Counted from the first letter of the stretch, positions 33,082 through 42,674 are shown. The stretch is 64,000 nucleotides of DNA from Candidatus Brocadiaceae bacterium (GCA_012728835.1 JAAYEJ010000062.1:1-64000), one strand, 5' to 3'. Notes: generated by a model not told the origin, from the sequence alone. Made by a program: numbers and translations.

Positions 33082-34374
33082 GTGAAATCGCAGACCCTCG
33101 CGCGTGAACTGGCCCTCAAGACCCTCTACCGGCATGACCTGCTCGGCGGGCGGCCCCAGGCGGACCTGGTCGCCTTCTGTGTGGAGCACGGCGAGGCCGC
33201 CGTCGCCGCCGAGGCCATCGAGATCGTCAAGGGCTGCCTGGAGCACGCCGAGGCGCTGGACGACCTGATCCGCCGCACGGCCGAGAACTGGGACCTGGAG
33301 CGCATGGCTGCCACGGACCGCAACGTCCTCCGCATCGGCATCTACGAGCTGCTTTTCCGGCACCGGACGCCGCCCAAGGTCGCCATCGACGAGGCGATCG
33401 AACTGGCCAAGAAGTACAGCACGCAGAACTCGCCCACGTTCGTCAACGGCATACTGGACCGCATCTACACCACGCGCGTCCTGCATGCGCACGGCGAGGG
33501 CGCGCGGCCGGGCGTCGCCGACGGGGACCCCATGGTGCGCTGCGACCTGCACGTCCACTCGACCGCCTCGGACGGCTCGGTCGCCCCGTGCGAACTCCCC
33601 GGGCTGGCCGCACGGGCCGGCCTGGCGGCCATTGCGCTGACGGACCACGACTCGGTCGAGGGCGTCGCCGAGGCCCGCGAGGCGGCCGAGTCGCTCGGCA
33701 TCGAGCTTGTGCCGGGCATCGAGCTGACCGCCTATGCGCCCCGCGAGGCGTCCATGGCGGAGGTGCACATCGGCGGCCTGTTCGTCGATCCGTCGCACCC
33801 GGACCTGCTCGCCAGCCTGCGCGGGCTGCGGCGCGGGCGCGTGGAGCGCGTCGAGGCTATGGTGCGGGCGCTGGCGCGGCTCGGCGTGCTGGTGGACGCC
33901 GAGGCGGTGCTGAAGCGTTCGCAGGGAGGCGCCGTCGGGCGTGTGCACGTCGCCCAGGAGGTGGTGGCGCGCGGCTACTGCAGTGACCTGCGCGAGGTTT
34001 TCGATCGCTACATCGGCCAGGACGGCCCCGCCCACGTGCGCAAGAAGGACATGAGCCCCGGGCAGGCGATCGACCTCATTCACACGGCGGGCGGGTGCGC
34101 GGTCCTCTGCCATCCGGGCCTCGGCGGAGGCGTCGACCACCTGATCGACGACCTTGTCGCCGCAGGGCTGGACGCCCTGGAGGTGCACTGCCCCGCCCAC
34201 ACGGCCGAGGATGAGAAGCGCTACATGGACATCGCGCGCGAGCGCGGCCTGCTGATCGCCGGGGGGAGCGATTTCCATGGCGAGGCCAAGCCCGACGTGA
34301 AGCTGGGCCAGGAGGCCGTCTCGGGCATCGAACTGGAGCTGATCCGGCGGCGCGCGTCCGCCCCGTCCCGTTGA
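33082..34374 (+). CDS. NusB-PHP fusion: antitermination factor joined to PHP-family phosphoesterase
   Basis: 430 residues in one frame. Residues 1-135 are NusB (LARELALKTLYRHDLL, AATDRNVLRIGIYELLF, AIDEAIELAKKYSTQNSPTFVNGILD), an RNA-binding transcription antitermination factor. After a linker of about 17 residues comes a PHP domain of the TrpH/YciV type (DLHVHSTASDGS, ALTDHDSVEG, VPGIELTA, LCHPGLGGGV, GSDFHGEAKPD), a family of 3'-phosphate or 5'-3' RNA/DNA phosphoesterases. Usually these are separate genes. An internal ATG at 33532 could start the PHP part but has no ribosome site. The N-terminus is set by homology at GTG 33082; a TTG at 32971 overlapping the ribH stop would add 37 atypical residues. 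Confidence 0.85.
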   Translation: MKSQTLARELALKTLYRHDLLGGRPQADLVAFCVEHGEAAVAAEAIEIVKGCLEHAEALDDLIRRTAENWDLERMAATDRNVLRIGIYELLFRHRTPPKVAIDEAIELAKKYSTQNSPTFVNGILDRIYTTRVLHAHGEGARPGVADGDPMVRCDLHVHSTASDGSVAPCELPGLAARAGLAAIALTDHDSVEGVAEAREAAESLGIELVPGIELTAYAPREASMAEVHIGGLFVDPSHPDLLASLRGLRRGRVERVEAMVRALARLGVLVDAEAVLKRSQGGAVGRVHVAQEVVARGYCSDLREVFDRYIGQDGPAHVRKKDMSPGQAIDLIHTAGGCAVLCHPGLGGGVDHLIDDLVAAGLDALEVHCPAHTAEDEKRYMDIARERGLLIAGGSDFHGEAKPDVKLGQEAVSGIELELIRRRASAPSR

Positions 34375-34394
34375 CCGTCGCATGAGGACACCGC

Positions 34395-35411
34395 ATGTCG
34401 CTGTTGAACCCGTTCAAGCGCAAGAAGCCGGACAGCCCTGAGGCCGCGACCCCTGCTGGCGCCGCCGCCCCGTCGTCGGCCGAGGCCCCCACCGAGCCGC
34501 GCAACGGCCTGTTCGGACGGCTCCGCAGCAGCCTGGCGCGCACGCGTCAGAAGGTGACCGGCAGCCTGCTGAGCGTGCTGGCCATCCGCCGGCCGCTCGA
34601 CGAGGCCGTGATCGAGGAGATCGAGGAGCAGCTCTACGTGGCCGACGTCGGCCCCAAGACCGTCGCCCGGCTCTGCCGGGAGCTGCGCGCGGCGCACAAG
34701 GAGGGCCGAGTCACGCAATCGAACCAGGTCGCCGAGTTCCTGGCCGGCCTGATCAAGGACGAGCTGCGCCGGTGGGACACCGAGCTGCGTCTGCCGGAGA
34801 CCGGCCCGGCCGTCCTCATGGTCGTGGGCGTGAACGGGTCCGGCAAGACGACGAGCATCGCCAAGCTGGCGCAGCGGTTCGTCCGCCAGGGCCGGCGGGT
34901 TCTGCTGGCCGCCAGCGACACGTTCCGGGCGGCGGCCGTCGAGCAGCTCTGCATCTGGGCCGAGCGCGTCGGGGCCGACATCGTGAAGAACGAGAGCGCG
35001 GACCCGGCCGCCGTGGCCTTTGACGCGGCCGAGAAGGCGCTGGCCGGCGGCTACGACGTGCTGATCATCGACACGGCAGGCCGGCTGCACACGCGCAGCA
35101 ACCTGATGATGGAACTGGAGAAGGTCCGGCGGGTCGTGGCGGGCAAGGTGCCGGGCGCCCCGCACGAGACGCTCCTGGTGCTGGACGCCACCACCGGTCA
35201 GAACGCCGTCAGCCAGGCGTTGCGGTTCAACGAACACATCCCGCTGACCGGCCTCGTGCTGGCCAAGCTGGACGGCACGGCCAAGGGCGGCATCGTGTTC
35301 GGCATGCGGGACCAGATCGACCTGCCTGTGAAGTTCATCGGCATCGGCGAACGGGCCGACGACCTGGTGCCCTTCGACGCCGACCGATTTGTGGACGCAC
35401 TTTTCGAATGA
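34395..35411 (+). CDS. ftsY: Signal recognition particle receptor FtsY
   Basis: 338-residue SRP GTPase that docks SRP-ribosome complexes at the membrane for co-translational insertion. After a short, Ala/Pro-rich acidic region (1-40) come the NG domains: [17 protein letters not shown] (G1), [21 protein letters not shown] (G3), [10 protein letters not shown] (G4) and [11 protein letters not shown] (G5 region). The N-terminal A domain is short compared with E. coli. It lies 20 nt after the NusB-PHP gene and 25 nt before the argD start, so probably in one operon. It works functionally with YidC, encoded at 61-63 kb. Confidence 0.96.
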   Translation: MSLLNPFKRKKPDSPEAATPAGAAAPSSAEAPTEPRNGLFGRLRSSLARTRQKVTGSLLSVLAIRRPLDEAVIEEIEEQLYVADVGPKTVARLCRELRAAHKEGRVTQSNQVAEFLAGLIKDELRRWDTELRLPETGPAVLMVVGVNGSGKTTSIAKLAQRFVRQGRRVLLAASDTFRAAAVEQLCIWAERVGADIVKNESADPAAVAFDAAEKALAGGYDVLIIDTAGRLHTRSNLMMELEKVRRVVAGKVPGAPHETLLVLDATTGQNAVSQALRFNEHIPLTGLVLAKLDGTAKGGIVFGMRDQIDLPVKFIGIGERADDLVPFDADRFVDALFE

Positions 35412-35436
35412 CCCCTTTCCCGTCGGGGAACGACAG

Positions 35437-36642
35437 ATGACACAGCCCATGCACTTCGACGAAGTACGCCGCCTGTTCGACAAGCACGTCGTGGCCAACT
35501 ACGCGCGCCAGGCCGTGGCGTTCGTGCGCGGGGCCGGCTCGTATCTCTGGGACACCGAGGGGAACCGCTACATCGACCTGATGCCCGGCTGGGGCACCAC
35601 GCTGCTGGGGCACTGCCACCCCAAGGTCGTGACGGCCGTCCAGCGCCAGGCCGCCATGCTGCTGCACGTGGACAACACGTTCTACATCCCGCCGCAGGGC
35701 CAACTTGCGCAGGCGGTCAGCGAGCGTTCGTTCGGCGGCAAGTGTTTCTTCTGCAACAGCGGCGCCGAGGCGAACGAGGCCGCGCTGAAGCTCGCCCGAA
35801 TCTACGCCGAGGAGTCCGGCCGCTACAAGGTCATCAGCATGCTGCACTCCTTCCACGGCCGCACGATGGCGGCGATCCGGGCCACGGGCCAGCCGGCCTA
35901 TCATCGGGGCGTGCCCCACGTGGAGGGCTTCTGTTACGTGCCGATGAATGACCTGGACGCGGTCAAGGAGGCGGTCGACGACGAGACGTGCGCCGTGATC
36001 GTGGAGCCGATCCAGGGCGAGGGCGGCGTGAACATCGCCACCCAGGAGTTCATGGAAGGGCTGCGTGCCCTCTGCGACCAGAAGGAGATGCTTCTGATCT
36101 TCGACGAGGTCCAGACCGGCGTCGGCCGAACCGGGGACTGGTTCGCCTACCAGAACTACGGCGTCACCCCGGACGTCATGACGCTGGCGAAGGCGCTCGC
36201 CAGCGGTGTGCCGATCGGCGCGATGGTGGCCCGGCCCGAGGTGGCCGAGCGCCTGGTGCCCGGCACCCACGCCTCGACATTCGGCGGCAACCCGCTGGCC
36301 TGCGCCGCCGGGCTGGCCACGTTCCAGGCCATCGAGGACGAGGACCTTCTGTCCGCCTGCCGCAGAGTCGGAGAGCACATTCACGAGCGCCTGACGGCGA
36401 TGGCGGGCGAGTTCGACATCGTGCGCGAGGTCCGCGGGCGAGGCGTCATGTGGGGGGTGGACCTGACCCGGCCGGCCGGTCCCGTCTTCCAGTACTGCCT
36501 GGAGCAGCGGGTCCGCCTGAACTGCACCCACACCAGCGTTCTGCGCATCCTGCCGGCCATGAACGTGCCGCGGGACGTTCTGGATGTCGGCCTGGACGTG
36601 CTGCGCGACGGACTGGCCAGGGCGCAGGCCGGCGACATCTGA
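35437..36642 (+). CDS. argD: Acetylornithine aminotransferase
   Basis: 401-residue class III PLP aminotransferase of arginine biosynthesis, converting N-acetylglutamate semialdehyde and glutamate to N-acetylornithine. Key segments: NSGAEANEAALKLAR, HSFHGRTMAAI, VIVEPIQGEGGV, LLIFDEVQTGVGRTG, the PLP lysine K252 in TLAKALASGVPIGAM, and STFGGNPLACAAG. ATG 35437 is preferred; an earlier in-frame start at 35389 would overlap the ftsY end. The next gene, argF, starts 20 nt downstream, which supports the acetylornithine assignment over other class III substrates. Confidence 0.93.
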   Translation: MTQPMHFDEVRRLFDKHVVANYARQAVAFVRGAGSYLWDTEGNRYIDLMPGWGTTLLGHCHPKVVTAVQRQAAMLLHVDNTFYIPPQGQLAQAVSERSFGGKCFFCNSGAEANEAALKLARIYAEESGRYKVISMLHSFHGRTMAAIRATGQPAYHRGVPHVEGFCYVPMNDLDAVKEAVDDETCAVIVEPIQGEGGVNIATQEFMEGLRALCDQKEMLLIFDEVQTGVGRTGDWFAYQNYGVTPDVMTLAKALASGVPIGAMVARPEVAERLVPGTHASTFGGNPLACAAGLATFQAIEDEDLLSACRRVGEHIHERLTAMAGEFDIVREVRGRGVMWGVDLTRPAGPVFQYCLEQRVRLNCTHTSVLRILPAMNVPRDVLDVGLDVLRDGLARAQAGDI

Positions 36643-36662
36643 CCAATCGGAGGGAGGCGGCG

Positions 36663-37568
36663 ATGCACCTGATCACGCTGATGGACTGGGAGCCGGACCG
36701 GATCTGCGAACTGCTCTCTCTGGCCCACGATTTGAAGGCCCGGGCGCGCGCCGGCACGCTGGAGCCGACCCTGCGCCGCAAGACGCTGGCCCTGCTCTTC
36801 GAGAAGCCCTCGATCCGCACGCGCGTGTCCTTCCAGGTGGCCATGACGCAGCTCGGCGGCAGCTCCATCTACGTGTCGCAGGCGGACGCCAACCTGGGCA
36901 AGCGCGAACCGATCAAGGACGGCGCCCGCGTGCTGGCGCGCTACGTGGACGGCGTGGCGGCGCGGACGTTCGCCCACGAGACGGTGGAGCAACTGGCCGC
37001 CTATTCCTCCGTGCCCGTCATCAACGCCCTGAGCGACGCCGCCCACCCCTGCCAGGCGCTGGCGGACGTCCTGACGATCCAGGAGCGCTTCGAGGAGCCC
37101 GAGGCGGCGCGCGTCGTCTTCGTCGGCGACGCCAACAACGTGTCGCGTTCCCTGGCCACGCTCTGCGCGAAGCTGCGGATGGACTTCACCCTCGCCTGCC
37201 CGCCCGAGTACTCATTTACCGACGATTTCATGGCCACGCTCCATTCGACGACCGGCCGCCGCATCGTCGTCTGCCACGACCCGGCCCAGGCCGCCGCCGG
37301 CGCCGACGTGCTCTACACCGACGTCTGGACGAGCATGGGACAGGAGGCGGAGGCGGAGGCGCGCAAGAAGGCGTTCGCCGGCTTCTGCGTGGACGCCGCC
37401 CTCGTTGCGCGCGCTGCGCCGGGCGTTATCGTCATGCATGACCTGCCCGCGCACCGGGGCGAGGAGATATCGGACGACGTGATCGAGGGCCCGCACTCGG
37501 CCGTCTTCGACCAGGCGGAGAACCGCCTGCACGCCGAACGGGCGCTGCTGCAGATGCTGCTGGCCTGA
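36663..37568 (+). CDS. argF: Ornithine carbamoyltransferase
   Basis: 301 residues; transfers carbamoyl from carbamoyl phosphate to ornithine to form citrulline. The carbamoyl-phosphate motif reads SIRTR (50-54, usually STRTR), then HPCQALAD at 128-135 and VGDANNVSRSL. The ornithine-side motif normally HCLP reads HDLP at 259-262, followed by AHRGEEIS. GGAGGGAGG gives a strong ribosome site. Placement after argD supports the ornithine route, but the Cys-to-Asp change at the amino-acid site leaves open a modified ornithine such as an N-acyl form. Confidence 0.9.
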   Translation: MHLITLMDWEPDRICELLSLAHDLKARARAGTLEPTLRRKTLALLFEKPSIRTRVSFQVAMTQLGGSSIYVSQADANLGKREPIKDGARVLARYVDGVAARTFAHETVEQLAAYSSVPVINALSDAAHPCQALADVLTIQERFEEPEAARVVFVGDANNVSRSLATLCAKLRMDFTLACPPEYSFTDDFMATLHSTTGRRIVVCHDPAQAAAGADVLYTDVWTSMGQEAEAEARKKAFAGFCVDAALVARAAPGVIVMHDLPAHRGEEISDDVIEGPHSAVFDQAENRLHAERALLQMLLA

Positions 37569-37609
37569 ACGCCGCCCGGCGGCCCCGGCTGACCAGGGTG
37601 TGACAGGAA

Positions 37610-38017
37610 ATGGCGGATTCGCCGCGTCGGTCCCAGCCGAAGACGTCCGCGCGCACGGAGCCGGCCTGTGAGGGCTGCCCGGCCCTCTGCTGTCACGACC
37701 TGGTCATGCCCATTCTCAAGCCTCGCACCCGCGAGGAGATCGACGAGCTGAAGTGGAAGCTCCAGTATGACACCGTCAGCGTCTTCATCTCCAACCAGCG
37801 CTGGCATCTCCAGGTCAAGGGCCGCTGCATCTACCTGACCGACGATTGCCTCTGCTCGATCTACGAATGGCGCCCGGAACGGTGCCGCCGGCACAGCCCC
37901 TCCGACTGCGAGCGGTACGGCTCCTACTTCGACGTGCGGATGGAGACGCCGGAGGAACTGGAGTCGTATCTGAGCCGCCAGCGCCGGGGGCGGCGCAAGC
38001 CGAAGCCGCGCCGCTGA
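37610..38017 (+). CDS. YkgJ-type cysteine-cluster protein
   Basis: 135 residues. Cysteines are arranged as C-x2-C-x3-CC (CEGCPALCC) near the N-terminus, then single cysteines in [24 protein letters not shown] and SDCERYG. This pattern is the YkgJ/CxxCxxxCC zinc- or iron-chelating family. Members are thought to bind a metal or Fe-S cluster, but the function is not known. The C-terminal tail is strongly basic ([11 protein letters not shown]). It lies 41 nt after argF on the same strand. The ribosome site is weak. Confidence 0.82.
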   Translation: MADSPRRSQPKTSARTEPACEGCPALCCHDLVMPILKPRTREEIDELKWKLQYDTVSVFISNQRWHLQVKGRCIYLTDDCLCSIYEWRPERCRRHSPSDCERYGSYFDVRMETPEELESYLSRQRRGRRKPKPRR

Positions 38018-38081
38018 TGGACCGCTGCGACGCACGCGCGGCCGCGGACGTTCCGGCGGCCGGAAGGGTTTCGCGGTCGTC

Positions 38082-38099
38082 TGTGTAGCACAGCCGCCC
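38082..38099. repeat. Second copy of a dispersed intergenic repeat
   Basis: Eighteen bases match 28510-28527 with one difference. Here the right half of the stem-loop is replaced by a different GC-rich sequence. It lies upstream of the ilvD promoter. Confidence 0.45.
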
Positions 38100-38136
38100 G
38101 GCGGGCGCTCTCCCACTCGCGCGCACGCGCCATTGT

Positions 38137-38165
38137 TTGACAGGCGCCGCTGCCGGGATTACACT
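38137..38165 (+). promoter_or_regulatory. Candidate sigma70-type promoter for ilvD
   Basis: Perfect TTGACA (38137-38142), a 17-nt spacer and TACACT (38160-38165, 4 of 6). It lies about 63 nt before the ilvD start and separates ilvD from the arginine operon. Confidence 0.5.
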
Positions 38166-38228
38166 CGATGCCTTGCGGCCGACGCCGTGCTCATCCCGCA
38201 TTCCCGCTCACGCAAGGAGACCGTCAGC

Positions 38229-39902
38229 ATGGGCCTCAGACACGAGAAGGCCACGGCCGGCATCGAACGGATGCCGAACCGCGCGCTGCTGTATGCCACC
38301 GGACTGACCCCCCGCCAGATGGACCGGCCGTTCATCGGCGTCTGCTCCAGCTTCACGGACCTCGTGCCCGGTCACGTGGGGATGCGGAGTCTCGAACGCC
38401 GCATCGAATGGGGCGTCTGCAGCGGGGGCGGCGTGCCGTTCCTGTTCTCCGTGCCCGGTATCTGCGACGGCATCGCGATGGGCCACGTCGGCATGCACTA
38501 CTCCCTGCCCTCGCGGGAGCTGATCGCCGACATCATCGAGTCGATTGTGGAAGCGCATCAGTTGGACGGGCTTGTGCTGTTGACGAACTGCGACAAGATC
38601 ACGCCCGGCATGCTGATGGCGGCCTGCCGGCTGGACCTGCCCACTGTCGTCGTCACGGCCGGTCCGATGCTGTCCGGCCACCACAAGGGGCGGCTGCTGT
38701 CGCTTGTGCGGGACACGTTCGAGGCCGTGGGCCTGTGCAAGGCGGGCAGACTGGGCGAGTCCGACGCCGCCGAACTCGAGATGGAGGCATGCCCCGGCCA
38801 GGGCTCGTGTCAGGGGCTCTACACGGCCAACACGATGGCGTGCCTGACCGAGGCCATGGGCATGAGCCTGCCGGGCAGCGGCACGGGGCTGGCCGGTTCG
38901 GCCAGGAAGGAACGCCTGGCCGAACAGGCCGGCGAGCGCGTGGTGGCCCTCGTGCGCGAGGGGATCACGGCGCGCCGGGTCGTCACCCGCGAGTCCCTGC
39001 GGAACGCCATCCGCGTGGACATGGCCCTGGGCGGCTCGACCAACACGGCGCTGCACATCCCGGCCATCGCGCACGCGGCCGAGGTGGACGTCACGCTGGA
39101 GGACTTCGACCGGCTCAGCCGCGAGACGCCCCAGATCACGTCTCTGCGGCCCGGCGGCGAACTGATGATGGAGCACCTGGAATGGGCCGGCGGCATCCCG
39201 GCGGTGATGAAGAACCTGGCGGCCCTTCTGAACACCGACTGCGTGGGCGTGAGCGGCCTGAGCGTGCGGGAGGTCGTGGACGCCACTCCTGCGGGCGATC
39301 CGGCCGTGATCCGGAGCCTTGACGACCCGATCGCACGCGAAGGCGGCATCGCGGTGCTGAAGGGGTCCCTGGCGCCGGACGGAGCCGTGGTGAAGCAGGG
39401 CGCCGTGCAGCCCGACATGATGAAGTTCACCGGCACCGCCCGGGTGTTCGACGGCGAGGACGCCGCCATGGAGTACCTGATGGCCGGCAAGGTGGTGCCG
39501 AACGACGTGCTGATCATCCGCTACGAGGGGCCGCGGGGCGGTCCCGGCATGCGGGAGTCCCTGGCGCTGACGGCCGCCGTGGCCGGCAGCGGCCTGGGCG
39601 ACAAGATCGCCATCGTGACCGACGGGCGGTTCAGCGGAGGCACGCGCAACCTGAGCATCGGCCACGTCTCACCCGAGGCCGCCGAGGGCGGCCCGATCGC
39701 GCTGGCGAAGGACGGCGACAGGGTGACCGTGGACGTGCCGGCGCGCACGCTGGACCTGCAGGTGGCGCCGGAGGAGCTGGAGCGCCGCCGGCAGTCCTGG
39801 AAGCGCCCGGCCCCGAGGTTCACTCGCGGCTGGCTGGCCCGCTACTGCCGCCTGGTCTCCAGCGCGGCCGACGGCGCGGTGCTGTCGCCGCCGTGCGACT
39901 GA
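38229..39902 (+). CDS. ilvD: Dihydroxy-acid dehydratase
   Basis: 557-residue Fe-S enzyme of branched-chain amino acid synthesis, turning 2,3-dihydroxy-isovalerate into 2-ketoisovalerate and the homologous isoleucine intermediate. Visible are NCDKITPGM (C121), [18 protein letters not shown] (C194), [28 protein letters not shown] and [25 protein letters not shown]. The first cluster cysteine of the [2Fe-2S] enzymes (TPCN) is absent: the position reads VPGH (46-49), so only two of the three ligands seen there are present. ATG 38229 has AAGGAG 8 nt upstream. No other ilv gene is in the window. Confidence 0.94.
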   Translation: MGLRHEKATAGIERMPNRALLYATGLTPRQMDRPFIGVCSSFTDLVPGHVGMRSLERRIEWGVCSGGGVPFLFSVPGICDGIAMGHVGMHYSLPSRELIADIIESIVEAHQLDGLVLLTNCDKITPGMLMAACRLDLPTVVVTAGPMLSGHHKGRLLSLVRDTFEAVGLCKAGRLGESDAAELEMEACPGQGSCQGLYTANTMACLTEAMGMSLPGSGTGLAGSARKERLAEQAGERVVALVREGITARRVVTRESLRNAIRVDMALGGSTNTALHIPAIAHAAEVDVTLEDFDRLSRETPQITSLRPGGELMMEHLEWAGGIPAVMKNLAALLNTDCVGVSGLSVREVVDATPAGDPAVIRSLDDPIAREGGIAVLKGSLAPDGAVVKQGAVQPDMMKFTGTARVFDGEDAAMEYLMAGKVVPNDVLIIRYEGPRGGPGMRESLALTAAVAGSGLGDKIAIVTDGRFSGGTRNLSIGHVSPEAAEGGPIALAKDGDRVTVDVPARTLDLQVAPEELERRRQSWKRPAPRFTRGWLARYCRLVSSAADGAVLSPPCD

Positions 39903-39930
39903 GGGGGCGAGCCTCGAACAGGCGAGTTCG

Positions 39931-42132
39931 ATGGAAGAAACCGGCCTGGTCCTGCGGCCGTTCGTCAGCCCGTGGGCCATCGCCCTGCTGGCGTGCGTCC
40001 TGGTGGGCGTCTGCGTGCTCGCCTACGTGCGCACGCCGGGCGCCCTTGCGGGCCGGTTTCGGGCGCTGCTGATCGCGCTCCGGGCGATGGCGGTCGCTGC
40101 GGCCGGCGTGGCGCTGCTTCGGCCCAGCCTGGAGGTGACGCACCACGAGGTCGTCCGCCGGCCCCTGCTCCTGCTGGTCGATGCCAGCCGGTCCATGCGC
40201 GAGATCCGCGACATGCCCGGCGGGCGGAGCCGAAGCGAGGCTGCCGACGAGGTGCTGGCGCGCAATGCGGACGAGCTGGAGGCCCTCGAGGGCCTCTACG
40301 ACGTGACCGTGCTGCGCTTCGGCCGGGGCCTGCTCGGACGCGGCGCGGACGACGACGATGCGACGGGGGCGCGCTACAGCGCCTACGGGCTGGCCATGGA
40401 GCAGGCGTTCGACCACGTCGCCGCCGGGCAGGCCGACGCGCTGGTCGTCATCGGCGACGGGGCGCACAACCTGGGTCCGCCGGACCCCGTGGACGTCGCC
40501 GGCGCGCTGAACGCCCAGGGCGTGCCCGTCCACACGATCGGCATGGGCGAGGAGCAGGACCCGTCCGCCTTCTGCGACGTGCGGATTGTCGAGGTCACGG
40601 CGCCTCCGACCGCTTTCGTGTTCGCCGCCCTGCCGATTCGTGTGCAGATGCTCCTGCGCGGGTGTCGGGGCCGCACGGTGCCGGTGCGCATGCAGTTCGG
40701 AGACCAGCCGCCGCAGGAACGCGTGCTGACGGCCGCCCACGACGAGGAACTGATTCCCCTGGAGTTCGAGGCGGTGCCGGAGGCGGTGGGCGAGCAGAAG
40801 GTCACCGTCCGGGCCGAGCCGATGCCGGACGAACTGCTCGTGACCAACAACGCCTTCACCACGTACGTGCGCGTGGGCAGCGAGGGGGTGCGCGTCGGCC
40901 TGTTCGACACGCTGCGGCCGGAGAGCAAGTTCATCGCCCATGCCCTGACCGGGGCGGAGCACGTGGCGCTGCGCCGGGTGCTCGTGCTGCCCGGGCAGAG
41001 CCCCCCGTCGGACGTGTTCGACGCGGCGCGTTACGACGTGGTCATGCTGGGCGATCTGGGGCCGACGGCGCTGGTTCCCAGCCGCGTTCTGGCGCTGAAG
41101 ACGGCCGTCCAGGAGGACGGCAAGGGGCTGATCGTCCTGTTCGCCGGCGGCGGCGAGCGGGCGGGCGAGGCGTTCTCGCACACGGCCATGCAGGACCTTC
41201 TGCCCGTCCGCCTGGGGGGCGACCTGCGCCCGTCCGAGGGGATGTCGCAACTCGTGCCGGCGCCCGCACATGCGGGCCATCCCGTGCTGGCGCTGGCGCC
41301 GACGCCCGAGGAGACGGCCGCCAGGTGGCGCGGGATGCCTCCCCTGACCGGCACGCTGACCGGCGCGGAGCCGAAGCGCGGCGCCACCGTGGTGGCGCAG
41401 GACGACGGCGGCCGCCCGCTGCTGGTCGTCCACCGGGCGGGCGCCGGCCGCGTCGCGTGCGTGCTGTGCGACACGACGTTCCGGTGGTTCTTCACGGAGC
41501 GCGACACCCAGGACGCCCACCGGCGGTTCTGGCGTCAACTGGTGCTGTGGGCCGGCGGGTCGGCCAAGGCGGACGACGTGCGCCTGCGTCTGGACCTGAG
41601 CCGGCAGCGCCTGCTGATGGACGAGGCCGTGACGGCCAGAGTGCACGTTTCCGACGCCGACGGCGTCCCCCTGCGCGAGGCGGAGGTGTCGATCCAGGTG
41701 ACCGACCCCCGGGAGCGCACCGTGGCACTGTCGCCCGTCTACCAGCGGGAGGCGGCGGCCTTTGAGGCCGAGTTCTCGCCCGCCCTGGCCGGGGAGTACA
41801 CGGTGGAGGCCACGGCGCGCCGCGGCGCCGCGCACCTGGGGCGGGAGCGGGCGCACTTCCAGGTGAGCAGCCCGGACGCCGAGGTGGAGGACCCGCTGCC
41901 GGACCTGGCTCTGCTGCGCCGGGTCTCGGCGGCCACCGGGGAGGCCGGCGGCCGCTACGTCCACCACTCGCGCGCCGACAGCCTGTTCGCCGCGCTGCGC
42001 AAGGGGGGCGCCCCGCTGACACTGACGACCCGGCGGCGCGCGGACGTCTGGGACTCCTGGCCCCTGTTCGCCGTCTTCGGCGCGTGTCTGGCGGCCGAGT
42101 GGGCCGTGCGGAAATGGAGGGGACTGCCGTGA
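39931..42132 (+). CDS. Membrane-anchored vWA-like protein with glutamine-amidotransferase-like region
   Basis: 733 residues. Two N-terminal membrane helices (WAIALLACVLVGVCVLAYV, RFRALLIALRAMAVAAAGVALL) precede a vWA-like domain with the metal site DASRS (VDASRSM) and VIGDGAHNL. A beta-rich segment, a region like class I glutamine amidotransferases used as a scaffold (DVVMLGDLGP, GKGLIVLFAGGGERAGE) and an Ig-like domain (about 540-640) follow. A last helix (WPLFAVFGACLAAEWAVRKW) anchors the C-terminus. Such proteins often accompany MoxR/DUF58 clusters, but no MoxR gene is present here. Its stop overlaps gmhB by 4 nt. Function unknown. Confidence 0.72.
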   Translation: MEETGLVLRPFVSPWAIALLACVLVGVCVLAYVRTPGALAGRFRALLIALRAMAVAAAGVALLRPSLEVTHHEVVRRPLLLLVDASRSMREIRDMPGGRSRSEAADEVLARNADELEALEGLYDVTVLRFGRGLLGRGADDDDATGARYSAYGLAMEQAFDHVAAGQADALVVIGDGAHNLGPPDPVDVAGALNAQGVPVHTIGMGEEQDPSAFCDVRIVEVTAPPTAFVFAALPIRVQMLLRGCRGRTVPVRMQFGDQPPQERVLTAAHDEELIPLEFEAVPEAVGEQKVTVRAEPMPDELLVTNNAFTTYVRVGSEGVRVGLFDTLRPESKFIAHALTGAEHVALRRVLVLPGQSPPSDVFDAARYDVVMLGDLGPTALVPSRVLALKTAVQEDGKGLIVLFAGGGERAGEAFSHTAMQDLLPVRLGGDLRPSEGMSQLVPAPAHAGHPVLALAPTPEETAARWRGMPPLTGTLTGAEPKRGATVVAQDDGGRPLLVVHRAGAGRVACVLCDTTFRWFFTERDTQDAHRRFWRQLVLWAGGSAKADDVRLRLDLSRQRLLMDEAVTARVHVSDADGVPLREAEVSIQVTDPRERTVALSPVYQREAAAFEAEFSPALAGEYTVEATARRGAAHLGRERAHFQVSSPDAEVEDPLPDLALLRRVSAATGEAGGRYVHHSRADSLFAALRKGGAPLTLTTRRRADVWDSWPLFAVFGACLAAEWAVRKWRGLP

Positions 42133-42674
42133 ACGAGCGCGGACGCAGGGCGGTCTTCCTGGACCGCGACGGCACGCTCATACGCGACGCCGACTACCTG
42201 ACGGAGGTCGACCAGGTGGAGTTCCTGCCGGGCGTGCCGGAGGCGCTGCACGCCCTGCGCGAGGCGGGGTATCTGCTCCTGGTGGTCACGAACCAGAGCG
42301 CCATCGCGCGCGGATGGCTCAGCGAGCCGGAGCTGGTGCGGATCCACGCCGAGCTGAACGCCCGCCTGCGGGCCGCCGGGGCGTCCGTGGACGCCTTCTA
42401 CTACTGCCCGCACCTGCCGGACGGCGCGGTGGCGCAGTATGCGCGCGCCTGCGACTGCCGCAAGCCGGCGCCGGGCCTGATCCTGCGGGCCGCGGGGGAA
42501 TGGCGGGTGGACCTGGGCCGGTCTTTCATGGTGGGAGACAGCGAACGCGACGTGGAGGCCGGGCGCCGGGCCGGCTGCCGCACGGTGCGGATCGGCCGGT
42601 CACCGGGCGCCGCCGCGGACCTGGGCGAGGCGGCGGGGCGCATCCTGGGGGGCGAGGCGGCCCGTTCTCAGTAG
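42129..42674 (+). CDS. gmhB: D-glycero-beta-D-manno-heptose-1,7-bisphosphate 7-phosphatase
   Basis: 181-residue HAD-family phosphatase removing the 7-phosphate in ADP-heptose synthesis for LPS core. The nucleophile motif is FLDRDGTLI, followed by VVTNQSAIARG; the zinc loop has CPH and CDC (YYCPHLPDG, ACDCRKPAPG) as in GmhB, and the last motif is FMVGDSERDVEAGRRAG. GTG 42129 overlaps the upstream stop (GTGA) and has GGAGG 8 nt before it. hldE and gmhA, the neighbouring pathway steps, lie 14 kb away. Its 3' end overlaps the convergent gene by 7 nt. Confidence 0.92.
   Translation: MNERGRRAVFLDRDGTLIRDADYLTEVDQVEFLPGVPEALHALREAGYLLLVVTNQSAIARGWLSEPELVRIHAELNARLRAAGASVDAFYYCPHLPDGAVAQYARACDCRKPAPGLILRAAGEWRVDLGRSFMVGDSERDVEAGRRAGCRTVRIGRSPGAAADLGEAAGRILGGEAARSQ

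Noticed and set aside
33047-33085. Twelve-codon leader peptide overlapping the NusB-PHP GTG (GTGA)
   Set aside because: No ribosome site and no attenuator-like hairpin; an overlap this short is easily chance.
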